A stretch of 64,000 nucleotides of DNA, taken from assembly GCA_032718565.1 (NCBI GenBank), contig JAVGVS010000012.1, positions 3,048,450 to 3,112,449 of the forward strand, given 5' to 3'. Position numbers and translations under genes: made by a program. This DNA is from Distichodus sexfasciatus (lineage: Eukaryota > Chordata > Actinopteri > Characiformes > Distichodontidae). Shown piece by piece: positions 1-10,900 of the stretch; position 1 is the stretch's first letter, and each line of letters begins with the position of its first letter. The notes below the pieces were generated by a model. That model ran no database searches and was not told the DNA's origin. It saw only the letters and a program-made list of their open reading frames with translations.

Positions 1-1022
1 ACTGTAAGTGAGTTTGTTTAACTGTAGCATTTAGGCAAAAGTCCATGAGCGTTATTTTTTTGGGTTATTTTTTGAAAACAGTTAGAGCTGGTATGTCTGA
101 TTCCTGTTTTCCTCTTCATGGTCAGCGCTCAACCACAACTATCGCCGTAGAATTCCACTTTTGGTCATTATCGATCCAGGTGGTGTGTTGCGTGAAGGTT
201 TTGAGTTAGAGTAATGAGTTTGTGTTTTATATAGATAGTTTGGTGTGAACTCATCAGAATTTGACGTTGTTTAGTCCCTCAGTGAGCAGACAGCACATTG
301 CAGTTAATTAAATGATGCAGTTAATTTAATACAATGATCCAGTTAATTAGCTGAACATTTCATTTCCACCGGTTCATCTCCCCCTTCTCTCTTCTCTTCC
401 ATCACTCTCTCTTTATGTCTGTCCCGCTCCTCTTTTCTGTCTGTCTAAAATCTACATTGCCCAACATCAGCAAAAACAACCATAACATATATAATTATTA
501 TTAAACATACAAACACGTGCATGAGAAAAGTCTTGAGCCATCCCTAATTCTTTCATATATTGCTTTTAAATAGTCAGATTTGCTTTTGTGTTTAGACGTA
601 TTATTTACGTTGTTGAAACATTCTGCATTTAAGCCCTGTATGTGTTGTCTAATTTCGATAGCAGAATATAAAGAACTTTGGATTGTGTCAAGACCTTTGC
701 ACAGTACTGTACATACACACAAAGTAAATAAATAAAATACACAAATATTAAAATATAGGAATTGTTTCAGTTGTGTGACACAGTAACCCTCTTTATACAG
801 CCAGATCCTGCTGCGGGCCAGTCTGTCTCCCTGTTTCTCTCTTCTTACCTCTCCCTCTTCATCTTTATAAGTTAACTTTTGACGTGATTGAACAAAAACG
901 TTCACATCTTTAACTCTGTGATGGTGCTTTGATGAAGTTTCCAACTTTAATACTTTTAAGTACAGTCCCACCTTCAGCCAGGTCAACACCTGTTTTAAAG
1001 CAGCCAACAAACACAGTAGCTC

Positions 1023-1318
1023 ATTCATTCATTCATTATCTGAACCGCTTAACCCCAACTAGGGTCACGGGGGGACCAGAGCCTACCCCGGGAATTTACG
1101 GGCGCAAGGCGGGGAACAACCCGGGACAGGCACACTCACTCAGGGTCAATTGCAGGCCTTTGGACTGTGGGAGGGAGTTCCCGGAGAAAACCCACGCAAA
1201 CACGGGGAGAGCACGCAAGCTCCACACAGAAAGGCCCCACAGCCATCCCCGGGATTCGAACCCAGGATCTTCTCACTGTGAGGCGGCGCTAACCACCGCG
1301 CCACCGTGCCACCCCACG
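1023..1318 (-). mobile_element. DANA/Mermaid-like tRNA-derived SINE
   Basis: The reverse complement opens GGGGTGGCACGGTGGCGCGG, has the GGGTTCGAATCCC B box, then GGCCTTTCTGTGTGGAGCTT and CGTGGGTTTTCTCCGGG. It ends GGGTTAAGCGGTTCAGATAA plus an ATGA-type tail (ATTCATTCATTC on the plus strand). The 131-residue open frame here is only the SINE read through. Confidence 0.9.
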
Positions 1319-1341
1319 CAGTAGCTCATATATAAAAATTT

Positions 1342-1475
1342 GGGGTGGTTGGTAGCGTAATGGTTAGGGCGTTCGCCCTGTGATCAGAAAGTCACTGGTT
1401 CAAATCCCGAACCGGTAAAGGTACCACCGAGGTACTCGTGAGCAGGTAGTCGGCTCACTATCACAAATAAAGCCA
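1342..1475 (+). mobile_element. tRNA-derived SINE family 2, truncated copy
   Basis: It starts GGGTGGTTGGTAGCGTAATG and contains the tRNA-like GTTCAAATCCC box and GGTACTCGTGAGCAGG. Its 3' half (the GTGCACTGTGTGCTG part of full copies) is missing. Confidence 0.75.
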
Positions 1476-1502
1476 CTGATTTTTTAAAATAATGAAGTAG
1501 AG

Positions 1503-1570
1503 GTGTGGTGGCTCAGTGATTTAAGTAAGCAGTGAGATTAAGATTGGGGGTTCAAATCCTCTCAGAAACA
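1503..1570 (+). mobile_element. SINE head fragment
   Basis: GTGTGGTGGCTCAGTGATTTAAG to GGGGGTTCAAATCCTCTCAG resembles the first 65 bases of the SINE at 46387. The rest is absent. Confidence 0.5.
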
Positions 1571-2030
1571 TCCAGTGCAGTTTGAGCGCCACCTGCAGGT
1601 AATTACACATGGAAATGAAGCAGAATATGGGGTTTTCAACCCCAGCTCGAACCACAGCTAATGCTGTTTCGTCTGTACATTTTGGCCTTGAAGTGTTGTG
1701 TGGAGATTAAATGTGTTCTGGCTAATTCCAGCAAGTACATTGTGTTCCTGCTAAGTATGGAAAAGTGAGTGATTATTTTTCGTTTTCATTGGTTCACTGT
1801 CACTCTACCCACGTGCTGTGTTTTCTGTTTTTTTTTAAAAAAGGAAAAAAGTTTTCTTCCTTGTTTTGTGACCATCGAGTCCATTTATTTTTTTATGTGT
1901 TTCCATAAAGAATGCTTTGCGCACGTAGATTTAAATGGATGTAATGATTGCTGTTAAACGGCACATGCATGTTTAGGAAAACACATGGAAGTCATAGCTA
2001 GCAAACAATTTAACAACAAAAATAAGTAAA

Positions 2031-2484
2031 GTGAGTGATTGTCATTGTGAACACCCCACACCACCGCGCAGAACACAGTGCACCACAATAAAATGTGACC
2101 TCTGCGTTTGACCTCTTGTGAAGGAGCAGTGAACAGCTGACATAGGGAGCACCTGGGGAGCAGTGCTTGGGGAACAGTACCTTGCTTATGAGTGTTGGTG
2201 GCCTAGTGGTAGGACACTTGCCTTGGGACCCAGAGGTTGTGGGATCAAATCTGACCTCTGGCGTTACCAACATTGGGTCCCTGAGCAAGACCCTTAACCC
2301 TAAGTTGCTCTCAGGAGAACTGTCCCTGAAATTAGGAAAATGTAAGTCGCTCTGGATAAGAGTGTCTGCTAAATGCTGTAAATGTAAATGTACCACAGTG
2401 GTACCTTTAGCGGTCCGGGATTTGAACTGGCAACCTTCAAATTAGGGGGCGAATGCTCTAACCGTTACACTACCAACTGCCCTC
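2031..2484 (-). mobile_element. SINE family 2 split by a nested V-SINE
   Basis: The plus strand reads GTGATTGTCATTGTGAACAC ... GCAGTGCTTGGGGAACAGTA up to CTTATGAG. It then resumes after a 198-bp insert with TACCACAGTGGTACC ... CCGTTACACTACCAACTGCC. Compared with the intact copies at 24277 and 25352, the two parts are contiguous halves of one element. Confidence 0.85.
2193..2390 (+). mobile_element. V-SINE/HE1-like SINE inserted in SINE family 2
   Basis: A complete copy: TGTTGGTGGCCTAGTGGTAG, GGTTGTGGGATCAAATCTG, CCCTGAGCAAGACCCTTAAC, GTCGCTCTGGATAAGAG and the tail CTGTAAATGTAAATG. It is opposite in orientation to its host SINE. Confidence 0.88.
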
Positions 2485-3301
2485 AACAAAAGGTATTTGT
2501 TGATTTTAGTGATTACGAGGTCTGGATAACTGTGGAAAAAGGAAAATAGGGTATAGTCACTTTTGTGACCTTGACATGTCAGACATTGGTCACTGCACTT
2601 TTGTCAAAAATGTAGCCTGAAATTCCACTAAAATGTTTGGAGTATATGTGATTTGCAGGGTGATTTGGTTGTGTGTTGAATCACTAGAGACTGCCTGGTG
2701 TGTGGTTGTAGCTCCTCAATTCACCACAAAGTAGATTCTGTAGAATTCAGGAAAGTTACGTTCCATAAATCTAACTCTAACCTTGGGCGACACCACTAAC
2801 GTTACGCAGACCAACGTATAGTTGCCATGTGCTGGAACGCTTCTGTGATTTGTCATGTGTGAATGAGTTCAGCACCTTCCTGTGACAGAATAAACTGCTG
2901 TGTACTGAACTTGTCTGGGTTTGGTTTGAATTAATATGTAAGTGGTAGAGTAGCCCATTACCCGAGGCTGCTGATACACATTTTGGGCTCTACTAAATAT
3001 TATGAAATGCCATAAGCTTGTACAGAAAGTTGTACTGTCTACAAATGTTGAAAATCTGTTGACTGTGTCACTGTGGCCCGGGCACCGTGCAGGTCAGATC
3101 ACGAAACTAATTGTGGAGGTGTTACTGGGCATGATGGAACACGTGTAACATTTTAACAGCGTCACACCCTCATCATTACATGATATGAGTTTGTTTGTTT
3201 TCTCTGGGATGTTATGTAAAGGCTGTTACTGAAACACTCACTCACACTCACACGGCTGGGAATCCACAGGTCTTTCCAGAAACAAGGAAAGCCGTTTGTG
3301 T

Positions 3302-3340
3302 GAGTGGGTGTGTGTGTGTGTGGGTGTGTGTAGGCCGGGT
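3302..3340. repeat. GT microsatellite
   Basis: Imperfect GT/GTGG repeats. A second simple repeat, (ATT)n passing into (GTT)n, is at 3636-3672. Nothing gene-like is seen between 2485 and 5118; the short open frames there are microsatellite-driven. Confidence 0.8.
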
Positions 3341-5118
3341 GTGGTGCTGCGTAGCTATACTTTCTGTTGTCATTTATCTGTGCAAATCTGTGTGTATGTT
3401 TATGGGACGATGCTTAAGGTCAGATATACAATAAAAATATATATATTTACTGTGTGTATAATTGTGTTTGTATGTATGATTGTCACGGGGGTGTTGCCAA
3501 GTGAATACAGTATATCGCCATGTAAGGTATTAATTGTGTGTGTGTTTGTGTTTTGTGGTGTTTTATGGTGTTGTGGAGGGTTACCAAGTGAAAATGTTGC
3601 CATATTGAATAAAACTATAATTATGTGATTGTGTATTATTATTATTATTATTATTGTTGTTGTTGTTGTTTTGATTTTTTTAATTCCACCCACTTTTTGG
3701 TGCCGCTACTCCTACAGTGTTTGCGCTAGAAACGCAGTTCCAACTCTAAAACGTGCAGGCCAAAGCGGTGTATGTTGCTTTCATTCACGTTGTCAATGCG
3801 TGTACTCGTTTGCAAGTTCTGTCCATTTTTCCGCCAGTAATTGCGAATGTCAGAAATCGATTTCTCCCCTATCTCTACGTCACGGTAGGGGACAATTTGA
3901 ATAACTGCACCCTCCTATCTGAGGTAGAACTGCTAGCGCTTTCTGATCCGCCATGTTTTCTCGCAAGTGCTAGTGTAGGTATGGCAGTGAAGAAGTCTAC
4001 CGGCGGAGTGTTGTGTTGAACATGTACAACTGTATGGATGGTCTGTTAGCAGCAGCCATGTTGATGATTTTCACGTGAAGTAAACACTCGCCGTGCTCTC
4101 TACACCCCAGTTCCGGAGTGGGTCGAGGGCAGCAGCAGCTCTTTTGCATTTAGGAATACTAATGAGAAACAGTCTGTTCTGAAATTTACTGAAATAGAAG
4201 CGTAAAAAGCAGGTGAAAATGCCTAATCTGAGAGGTACTTTCAGCAAACTACTTCATACTACTTCACTACACTGGCGCTCATAGACCTATTTGAAAGAAA
4301 TGTATAATCTGGGATCTTTAAATCTACTTTATTTATACAATTCAGGAGACGATAGCGCCAGCGCAAAATAAATATCGATGGCTACAAAACAAGGACTGAA
4401 AACTTCAAAATACAGAAAACACAGCACCCCAATGTGGGTAGAGTAACAGTGAACCAACAGACACTAATGGGAGAGACGTCTCAGAGAGATGTCTGAGTAG
4501 GGGATTAGCTAACCTAAAACACATGCCCACCATAAGCTAACTGCTTAAACCAAACAATCTACTAAATTACTCAACCAGTAGATTAACAGAGCAGAGTAAG
4601 CTGGAGGCAGGGACTAAAACAGGGCCAATAAACAAACTAGTAAAAAAGCCTGATGTAACACAGGAACAATCATTAGCTTTAAAAAGAAGCCAGGACAGAG
4701 GGAAATGACTGACACATCACACAACACATGTAAGATGCAACAGCTGGGGAAAAGTCTGGAGCGGAGCTGTGACAAAAATTTGATATTGAGTCCAACACCA
4801 TTTTCACAGCTAAAAAAAGCTGTAACATTGTTCCTCTATTTCAGTCTTCAAGTGAAATTAACACTCAGTTAAAATAAAGGATTCACTAGAGACCGTGGAA
4901 GGGAATTGACATGAGAAAGAGGAGCAGTCATTTCACTCCAGACATCGAGAAAACGAACTTTTCAAGAGTGAGTTTGTGTGTGTTGTAGTATATTGTTATT
5001 TACCTTTAAAATAACTTAAAATTTACTAATATCCCTAGTTTTACTAAATGCATCAGTCATTAGATAACGTCTTTTCATAACTATAACAGAATAGAGTTGT
5101 TCCTTTTTATTTTATTAC

Positions 5119-5300
5119 CTTTACATTTTACAGCATTTAGCAGACATTCTTATCCAGGGCGACTTCCAATTCCAAATTTCAGGGACTGTCTTCCTGAGAG
5201 CAACTTGGGGTTAAGGGTCTTGTTCAGAGACCCAGTGATGGTAGTGTTGGTAGTGGTCCAGAGACGAGTGTCCTAACCACTTTCAGCCACCACTACCCCC
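5119..5300 (-). mobile_element. V-SINE/HE1-like SINE, diverged
   Basis: The plus strand begins CTTTACATTTTACAGCATTT, has AGCAACTTGGGGTTAAGGGT, and ends TTTCAGCCACCACTACCCC. Several bases differ from the copy at 25106, including loss of the B box region. Confidence 0.82.
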
Positions 5301-5309
5301 TTTTTCCCT

Positions 5310-7205
5310 AATTATGTAACACCATTTCATGTATTCTGTGTATTCACGTCTGTGCGAGCGTTGTGGTACCATGCAAAAATGTTGTCATGCAACTTAATGA
5401 TTGTTTGCTATTTGTGTGTTAATGCTCGTGTCTGGGTCTGTGTGTGTGTTGTGCAGGGGGCTTTTTTAATCAGAAATATCAATCTAAATTATTGTTTGGT
5501 GTTTCTATATTTGCATGCTTGTGTGTGTGTGTGTGTTTGCACACCTCTGTTGCCTTTAACAGCGTGTTGTGTCTGCTTTGTGTCCTCTGATATCACTGTA
5601 CCAGTTAAAACGTGTGTTTGTCTCCTCATCTGCATTTCTTTAAGAACTTCAGGACTGCTTTTCTTCACTTATGCCTTTAAGGATCCTCATCATTGAGAAC
5701 AAGTGTGTGTGTGATTATGCACATATGAGGGCCTCCTTACTCACGTGTTTGTCTGAGCAGCTCTGAGAGGAATACCTCTTCGTTTGGCCAACTTCCTGTA
5801 CAGTAGAAACAGTCTAAAGATATTTTTATTGGATAAGTGAAAACCGGAGGGTAAGTGTGTGTGTGTGCGTGTGTGTGCGTGTGTGCATGCATATGCGTGT
5901 GAGTGTATAATTGTGCATTCCACACGTGTTTTACAGCAGATGTGTAGGCCTGTGGTGAGTTGGCTCCTGGAAAAACGTTCCGTCTCTCATGTGGTTCCCA
6001 CTCTGGCCACTTTTCTCTCCACATACGCACAAATCCGGTCTTTCAAGGAGGAAGTGTGGATGTTAATGAGTCCTCGTTGGCTTTAAAACTGTAATTACTC
6101 TTTAATTACCTTTCACATGGTTTAATATTTGGTAATTAACTAGTAATTGCTGTGTTAGGAACACCTCTGTCACAGCCTTCTTTAAGCCGGTGATCTGTAG
6201 GGAATATCTTTGGAGAAACCCATGATTATTTCGGCATGAACATACACACACACGCGCGCGTGCACGCACACACAGTGAAACTGCCCTGGTTGTGGGTTTC
6301 TATCTTCTTGATCTGGGGTGTTGATGCCGCTGGTCACTGAACTGAAGCATGAAAACAGGAAGAGAAAGAGAGAGATTCGTTCATTTACTCCTTCCTGTCC
6401 TCAAGGCTTCATTTCCAGGACACAACGGCTCCATTCCCAGACCTATGTCTGTGCCTGTGTCCAAATAAATGTATATTAGATTGTTGATGTTTGTTTGTGT
6501 GTGTGTGTGTGTGTGTGTGTTTGTAGTGTGTTTTAAAGAAGTTTGTTGGCTCTTTTGTAGGCATTAGCGTGTATGAACGACTCACTGCTTGTTTGAATGT
6601 CTCCTTGCGTGTGTGTATGGAGCGTGTGTTTGTATGGGTGTATTAAACTAGTTTGCTGATTCTTTCGTATTTCTCAGTATACACTAATCACTCACAGCTG
6701 TGTTTCTGTGTGTGTTTGTTTGTTGATTTATTCAAGTGTGTTAGCGTAGAGGAATTAGTCACTGCTTGTGCATGGTTTTGTGTGTGTGTGTATTACATTA
6801 GTTTGTTGATTCTTTTGTATGAGGATATATGAATCACTCACTGCTTGTTTGAATGTCTGGATGCATGTGTACGTGCATGTCAGTGACTGAGTGTGCGTGT
6901 GTGTGTGTGAGAGAGATAATAAAGCTAATGTGCACATGTCCATGGGCAAGGTCATTGGCCAGCTTTGTAGCAGATGTTTCATATTCATCGTTAAGTGACT
7001 GTGTCTCCCCCTAGTGGACATGTGCACCAATAACATCTGGAATCAACAACTACTTCAACTAGATACATTAGAGGAAAACAGTCAGAACATATACCGCATG
7101 TACAGTGGTATTTGTTATACGCCATCAACAGATTTGATCTAAATATCAGTATAAAAGGAAAAAGTCCTAAAGTGAAACTTAATTTTCTTTCCCAGCTGTT
7201 GTCTA
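5310..7205. repeat. microsatellite-rich intron stretch
   Basis: GT/CA-type tracts occur at 5520-5536, 5853-5910, 6240-6272, 6497-6522, 6779-6791 and 6896-6909. I see no exon with splice sites and coding character here. It is presumably acad11 intron or upstream sequence. Confidence 0.7.
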
Positions 7206-7213
7206 ATAAGTTT

Positions 7214-7377
7214 AATTTACATTAAAGCCATTTATCCAGAGCCACTTCCATTTTCCTCAGGGGCAGCCTCCCTGAGAGCAACTTGGGGTTAAGGGTCTTG
7301 CTAAAGGACACAATGATGCTAGTGATGGAGGTTGGATTTAAACCCACAACCTCTTGGTTCAGAGACGAGTGCAAGTT
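7214..7377 (-). mobile_element. V-SINE/HE1-like SINE, diverged
   Basis: CAGAGCCACTTCCATTTTCC, AGCAACTTGGGGTTAAGGGT, GGATTTAAACCCACAACCTC and AGAGACGAGTG on the plus strand match the minus-strand form of the family. It ends 500 bp before acad11 exon a. Confidence 0.78.
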
Positions 7378-7884
7378 GTAACTTACATAGTTACAACAAG
7401 GAATTATACTAATTAAATTAAATTAATGAATGGCTATAAACATAAAATAACTATTAATAAGTTAAATTTTTTACTTATTATTCCAGTTATTTAATTATTT
7501 ATAGTTATTTAAATGGATATTGTTCTTCTGTGTATTTTTTTGTTTTAATAAAATTCATTTAAAACAAAGACTTTTGAAAGACAAAAATTAATTAGGAAAA
7601 ACAGCTAGATTTTTTATGGTAAGATGGAATGTCTTTTTTTTAAATTGTGATTTATTTCTTTTTTAAGAATTTAGCACATACACAGCAATATGTATCTGTA
7701 TAAATGAATTTTAAGAGCTTCTTTATCCTAAAGGCCATTAATATTTTCAAACTACTCTACGGAGACCTCTAAGACTTTGGCTCATTATGCACAATAAGGA
7801 TGCATTAACTAATTATTAATTACTTGTTCATTTATTACCATTCCAGTGTATTAGTGAGTTTCTCTTGTTGTTTCTCCTGTCTAG

Positions 7885-7957
7885 GTGCCGGGAACCCTCA
7901 GTGCAAGATCGCAATAGTGATGTGCAGGAGCAAGTCACATGACTCTGACAACAACAG
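7885..7957 (+). CDS. acad11: acad11 exon a (first coding exon visible in the window)
   Basis: This 73-nt exon has acceptor CTGTCTAG before it and donor GTACCC after it. Entering one base into a Gly codon, it encodes (G)AGNPQCKIAIVMCRSKSHDSDNN and ends two bases into an Arg codon that the next exon completes. The GAGNPxCKIAIV block belongs to the beta-barrel middle domain of ACAD11. The preceding exon must end in a phase-1 G. No such exon with the expected KWWTS-like end was found in the 7.9 kb upstream. Confidence 0.9.
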
Positions 7958-10900
7958 GTACCCCTGATCCTAGAACAGGCAGAACTGCTGTTAGAAAGTG
8001 AGGGGACAGTACCTGTGTTTTCATGGATCTGGTGCTGTTTTACTTCATAATGAAGTGGTGTTTGAAGGGCTGAAGAAGTAAATGGAGAATTTTGGAATGT
8101 TTTAGTAGAGAAGATGAGAAGAAGTGTGATGACAGATTTGAGAAATTGTGTGTGGGGAGGGGATCTGGTTATTAGTCATTATGTATTATTGTGAAAACAG
8201 CACAGCACATAGTGCACCACAACAAACTGTGACCTCTGCATTTGACCCATCCGTGAAGTAGCAGTGGGCAACTTTTGAGAGTGCCATTGCTCATGAGTAC
8301 CTCAGTGGTACCTTTACCTGTCCAGGACTATAACTGGCAACCCTCTGACCATGAGGTCTGCACATTAACTGCTACACTACCATTTACATTTACACAATTT
8401 AGCAGACTTCCATTACCTAATCACAGGAACTGTTGGGTTAAGGGGCTTGCTCAAAGATCTAATGATGGTAGTGCTGGAGGTAGGATGTGTGTGTTCACAT
8501 CCTACCTCATCTCTCTCTGTTTCTGTCTTGCTCTGTCTCTCCCTCTCTCTTCCCTCACTCCCCTCTCTCTCTCTCTTGTCGCTCCGTCATGGGATCAGGT
8601 GTGTTACGCAGGCTGGTGTGTCTGTGGAGGATGTACTGTTGCAGGTAGGTGACAGTGTTGGGTGTGAGAATGTATTGTCTGCTTCTAGGATGAATAAAGC
8701 GGTGGTGGTCTTTCTTAAGGACGAACGTATGGTTAACCGCTTGGTGGAGAGTGGCGTATCTGTAAACGGAGCGTATGTTGCGGTTACACCTTTAGCGACG
8801 CCGACAACTAAAGTAACGATTTCTAATGTGCCGCCGTTTATTCCGAACGCGGAGATCGAAAGGAAGCTGACTCGATTTGGGAAGTTGGCCGGTGTAATGA
8901 GAGTGGTTCCCTTAGGTTGTAAACACCAAGCCTTAAAACATGTCCTATCCTTTTGAAGGCAGGTGAGTATGTTTTTGAAGGATTCCACGTTAAACGTATC
9001 TTTCAGGGTGACATACGAAGGCAGATCGTATATGTTGTATGTGAACGCTGGAGAGGTGAGGTGTTTTGGGTGTGGAGGGTTTGGTCATATAAAAGTTGCG
9101 TGCCCGCTCAGCGCTGAAGCTGATGTTGGGTGGTCTAGTGGTAGAACACTCGCCTTTGAACTAAGAGGTTGTGGGTTCGAATCCGACCTCTGGTGTTACC
9201 AACATTGGGTCCTTGAGCAAGATCCTTAACCCTAAATTGCTCTCAGGGGAACTGTCCCTGAAATTAGGAAATGTAAGTCGCTCTGGATAAGAGCGTCTGC
9301 TAAATGCTGTAAATGTAAATGATGGCGGTGAAGGGTTGAGTACTGTAGCCACGGTGGTGGATGGGGATGTGGTTTTGGATAGGGAGCGGGTTCTGATTGA
9401 TGAAAACAATGTCGATGAGGGTGAGCGTAGTAATAGAACTAGCAGTGTGGAGCCTGGGCCAGGTGAGATTGTCTCTAGTGGTGACCCGGAGGATGGCTCC
9501 TTGGGTGAAGGGCGCCCGAGTGCACGGGTGAAGGGGACGGACTGCGGTTTGAGGTTTGTTAGTGCTGAGGAGAGGAGTGTTAAGGGACCGGAAGTGAAGG
9601 GGGAGATGGGGGGCTCTTTAATTGATGTGAATGAAGAGGATAAGGCTGAGAGTGAGTGTGATGATGCATATTCAGATATTTCTGATATTTCGGATTTGTC
9701 TCAAGTAGGCCAGGATGTGTATCCGTTAGAATGGCTTCTTGGATAAGACGTATGGCAAAAAGGTTGATGTTTGTGATTTTTTTGAAGATGAGACTAAGTT
9801 TATGGCTTCAGTGGTACATTGGCAAAGGAGCGTGGGACTGGATAAATTAAGTCAGAAAAAAAGGTACAGGTTGAAAAATTTCATGATAAAATTGAGAAGA
9901 GGGAAAGGCCCTCTGAAAGGTAAAAGGTGCTAATACCAATAGGCTATATGTACGGTAAGTTAGCAAGCACGGGGTGGTGGAGCCTTTTTGTTCTTGTTCT
10001 CTTTCCATCTTTCCTCTTTCTTGCTTTTCTGATGGAGGTATTACAGGTTGGGTCCCTAAATATTAATGGGGGGCGAGATTGGGGAAAGAGAGCTATGGTT
10101 TTAGATTTTATTAAGCTTAAAAACGTGGGTGTTACCTTTTTGCAAGAAACACATACTGATAAGGATAATGTTGTGGAGTGGAAAACTTGGTGGGAGGGTG
10201 AAAGTGTGTTTAGTCATGGAACAAACACGAGTGCTGGGGTAGCAGTCTTATTTTCTAAATTTTTAGATATACATGTTGTATCTAGTGTAGACGTTGTGGA
10301 AGGGAGGCTTCTTTTAGTAAAAGCAGAAATGAAAGACGCCCAGTTTTTATTTGTTAATGTGTATGCCCCCAACAGAAGCAGGGATCAGTTGGAGGTCTTT
10401 GGAAAACTCAGGGACGCACTGAATAGAGCCGCTGATGCCAATGTTTGTGTCATAATGGGGGGAGATTGGAATTGCACGACTGATTTTGTATGGGATAGGA
10501 ATGGAGAGGAACCTCATTTTCATGTCAGTAGTAGGTTGGATAGTATAATTAAAGATTTTGACTTAGTAGATTTAATTAGTGGGGCAAGGTTAGATAGAAT
10601 TTATATAAGCAGCTCTGATAATAATAGAGTTTTAAATGCCTGGATATACCCCAGTGGGTTTTCTGATCATCATATGGTGACTGTTGAATATGACATGAAA
10701 ACTCCAGCAAGACCTCAATATTATTGGTGTTTTAACGTGAAATTGTTACAGGATGTGATCTTTTGTGACAATGTTGTGTTTTTTGGGATATGTGGAGGGA
10801 CAGAAAACAGGAGTTTGGGAAGGTACAGGTCAGGGTTTTTTGTCAGAATTTTACTGCTAATACGTCAAGAGCTGTTAAACTGAAAATAGAGCAAATGGAA

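Noticed and set aside
1..12. ACT followed by GTAAGTGAG at the very start looks like an exon end with a good donor.
   Set aside because: Exon a of acad11 needs a preceding exon ending in a phase-1 G; ACT does not fit, and only three bases are visible.
501..1028. 175-residue minus-strand open frame.
   Set aside because: Uneven composition, no domain, no splice sites, and its end overlaps the SINE region.
929..1324. 131-residue open frame rich in Pro, Thr and Arg.
   Set aside because: It is the DANA/Mermaid-like SINE read through on its opposite strand.
9150..9190. tRNA-like A and B boxes (also at 1380, 25240, 27470 and 38240).
   Set aside because: They are heads of SINEs; no cloverleaf with a proper anticodon arm and acceptor stem can be drawn.
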